This document shows positions 4,483 through 6,013 of a stretch of DNA of 6,013 nt, piece after piece. The stretch covers positions 1 to 6,013 of the forward strand of contig JAUIME010000346.1 in assembly GCA_030433195.1 (NCBI GenBank), read 5' to 3'. The stretch's first letter is position 1. Each line of letters starts with the position of its first letter. The notes under the pieces are model-generated. The model saw only the letters and a program-made list of their open reading frames with translations. It searched no databases and was not told the origin of the DNA. The position numbers were made by a program, and so were the translations under genes. Origin of the DNA: a bacterium. Lineage in GTDB: Bacteria; Planctomycetota; JACOTG01; JAUIME01.

Positions 4483-6013
4483 TCAGCGGCCGGGGCCGCG
4501 AATCTCTTCGAACGTGCGCAGCGTGTGTGCGAAGGCGACGGCTTTCTCGTAGCGGGTCGGGTAGGTCGCGTCGTCGAACGGGGCGAGACGCTTGTCGTCG
4601 AGAAGCGCAGGGACTCCGTCGGCGTCGACGGTGTGGCACGCGGCGCATCGAAGCGGGCCTGTGTGACCGTCGGGATTGAGCGCACGAGCTTGCGCGAGTG
4701 TCGTCGGATCGGCGCCGTCGGGCGAAACGGGGTGCATCCCATGCATGCTCTGGTGACAGGTCTGGCACGAGATGCCCGAATGGCCCTTGCTGTAGCGCAT
4801 GAGGCTCGGCTTCTCGCGCAGGTCGATGGGTGTGTAGGTGCCGCCCATGCTCTCGACGAACGGCGGCGCGTGGCAGTCGGCGCACTTCGGTTCGCCGGCC
4901 GCGAGCCAGTAGTCGCCGCCGTCGTCGACGACGCGATACGGGTCGGACGGTTCGTCGGTCCAGACCGCGCTCACGGCGTCGCGATTCTCGCGGATGCGCG
5001 GATCGAAGAAGTCCTCGGTCGTGAACTCGGAGTACTTGCCGCCTTCCATCTTGCGCATCGCGGCGACGATCGTCTCGATCGATCGCGTTCGTAGCGTTTC
5101 GCCTTCGAGCGTGATCGCGTTCGTGAGCGTGTCGGCCTTGTAGAGGAGCCGCGAGCCGAGATTGTGACAGCTCGTGCAGTAGAGACCTTTCTCTTCGTCC
5201 ATGACGTTGTCGCGAAGCCACGTACCGATCGCGTTCAGGTGGGAGCGCGTGCCGAGAAGTTTCGAGGCCGCGGGGTTGCCGTGCACGTCGCGGCCGAGGA
5301 AGCACCCGCCGTGATAGGTGCGGATGTCGCCGCCCTTGAAGTGCCCGTTCTCGTCGATGGGAACGCGGGCGAGGTCTCCCGATTGCGTGTGCGACGGGTG
5401 GCAGCCTTGGCAGCTCGCCGAGCGTCCGTGGATGTCCGGATCGGGGGCGCTCCGAAGATGCGAGAGATGGATCGCGGCCGAGAGCGACGACGTGCGCCCG
5501 CGCGAGACGCCGTCGGGGCCGGGCGGTGCCGGCGCGCCTTGCAGCTGGCCGACGATGTTGTCGCCGTGGCAGTCCTGGCATCGAACGGGCGGGCGTCCGA
5601 GACGCGTCACCGACGCGCCCGTCTTGTCGTCGGGGTCGTAGTTCGCGAGGAAGTCGGTGCCGTGCTTCTCGTCGTGGATCTGGAGCAGCGAGATCGACGC
5701 GGCCTTCACCGACGCGTAGTAGTCGGTGGTGTTGGGGAACCGGTCCTTCCAGTAGCGGTACTCCTTCTGCCACAGGTCGTACGTCTCGCCGTTGGCGCGC
5801 TCCGACGCGTGGCAGCGTTGACATCCCGGGACGTCGATCGGATTGGTGCCGAAGAACGTCGCGGGTTCGCCCGAGCGCGGGTCGTCGACGCTCGCGACCT
5901 CGGACGGCTGCGCGATCGCGTCGGAGTTCGCGTCCTTCCACTTCGCGACCGAGACGCGTGCGCGTTGGTACGGCCGCAACAGCTCTTCGCGCGCGAGTCG
6001 GATGTTGCCGATG
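4483..6013 (-). CDS. Multiheme c-type cytochrome, 5' end cut by the window edge (at least 7 haems)
   Basis: Multiheme cytochromes c carry electrons outside the cytoplasmic membrane. Seven CXXCH motifs are read in order: CQRCH (5809-5823), CQDCH (5566-5580), CQGCH (5398-5412), CTSCH (5164-5178), CADCH (4870-4884), CQTCH (4753-4767) and CAACH (4633-4647). Spacing is 81, 56, 78, 98, 39 and 40 residues, so motifs are sparse at first and close near the C-terminus. Histidine-rich stretches such as IHLSHLRS and CHQSMHGMHP could supply distal haem ligands. No membrane helix or surface-anchor motif is visible, and the protein ends about 50 residues after the last haem in EIRGPGR. The frame stays open to base 6013 (reading IGNIRLAREELL before the TTG at 5979), with no signal peptide seen, so the start and export signal must lie to the right. 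Partner, substrate and total haem number are unknown; it could be an oxidoreductase such as those in the NrfA/HAO or c554 groups, or an electron conduit. Confidence 0.93.
   Translation of the reverse strand, partial: IGNIRLAREELLRPYQRARVSVAKWKDANSDAIAQPSEVASVDDPRSGEPATFFGTNPIDVPGCQRCHASERANGETYDLWQKEYRYWKDRFPNTTDYYASVKAASISLLQIHDEKHGTDFLANYDPDDKTGASVTRLGRPPVRCQDCHGDNIVGQLQGAPAPPGPDGVSRGRTSSLSAAIHLSHLRSAPDPDIHGRSASCQGCHPSHTQSGDLARVPIDENGHFKGGDIRTYHGGCFLGRDVHGNPAASKLLGTRSHLNAIGTWLRDNVMDEEKGLYCTSCHNLGSRLLYKADTLTNAITLEGETLRTRSIETIVAAMRKMEGGKYSEFTTEDFFDPRIRENRDAVSAVWTDEPSDPYRVVDDGGDYWLAAGEPKCADCHAPPFVESMGGTYTPIDLREKPSLMRYSKGHSGISCQTCHQSMHGMHPVSPDGADPTTLAQARALNPDGHTGPLRCAACHTVDADGVPALLDDKRLAPFDDATYPTRYEKAVAFAHTLRTFEEIRGPGR

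Noticed and set aside
4244..5941. A 565-codon minus-strand frame overlapping the cytochrome and running into the AHSA1 gene
   Set aside because: Its translation is Arg-rich low-complexity sequence. The neighbouring frame contains seven CXXCH motifs, which settles the coding frame.
5977..5979. TTG at 5979 as the start of the cytochrome
   Set aside because: The frame stays open to the window edge and no signal peptide follows this codon, although a c-type cytochrome must be exported.
1..6013. tRNA or rRNA genes, CRISPR arrays, insertion sequences, attachment sites, toxin-antitoxin or defence genes
   Set aside because: I saw no regularly spaced direct repeats, transposase or integrase motifs, or cloverleaf-like segments. 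The gaps between genes are all 207 bases or less and are accounted for by promoters and hairpins.

Overview
This is a GC-rich bacterial window with seven protein-coding genes packed at chromosomal density. No tRNA, rRNA, CRISPR array, transposase or integrase is visible. The mix of genes (an IspH of the Met-Cys-Phe-Gly-Val type, a divergent PurM relative, DinB and AHSA1 proteins, and a large multiheme cytochrome c) would fit an environmental, respiring Gram-negative such as Planctomycetota, Myxococcota or a related deep lineage. That placement is inference; the sequence contains no phylogenetic marker that settles it.

Layout, left to right. Bases 1-174 are non-coding and hold two GC-rich inverted repeats and a plausible promoter whose -35 lies in a 7-3-7 inverted repeat. 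This drives a two-gene rightward operon: a 201-residue multi-pass membrane protein (175-780) and a small winged-helix regulator (773-1162) that overlap by 8 bases. After about 136 bases comes ispH (1299-2159, rightward), the last enzyme of the MEP isoprenoid pathway, with all three iron-sulfur cysteines. It converges, with a 7-base gap, on a leftward gene (2167-3273) for a PurM/AIR-synthase-superfamily protein with altered nucleotide-binding motifs.

The 207-base region 3274-3480 is a divergent promoter region. To the right it drives a DinB-family protein (3481-3984) and, 17 bases later, an AHSA1/SRPBCC protein (4002-4445), probably one transcript. These converge on the 3' end of a large leftward cytochrome c gene (4483 to beyond 6013) with seven CXXCH haem motifs in the part seen. 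Its start and export signal lie outside the window.

The genes do not form one obvious pathway. ispH and the purM relative are housekeeping-like; the membrane protein/regulator pair and the DinB/AHSA1 pair are small two-gene operons of unknown role; the cytochrome points to periplasmic or extracellular electron transfer. I found no clear-cut new multi-gene system. The best leads are the divergent PurM relative, the multiheme cytochrome, and the membrane-protein/regulator pair with its operator-like repeat.
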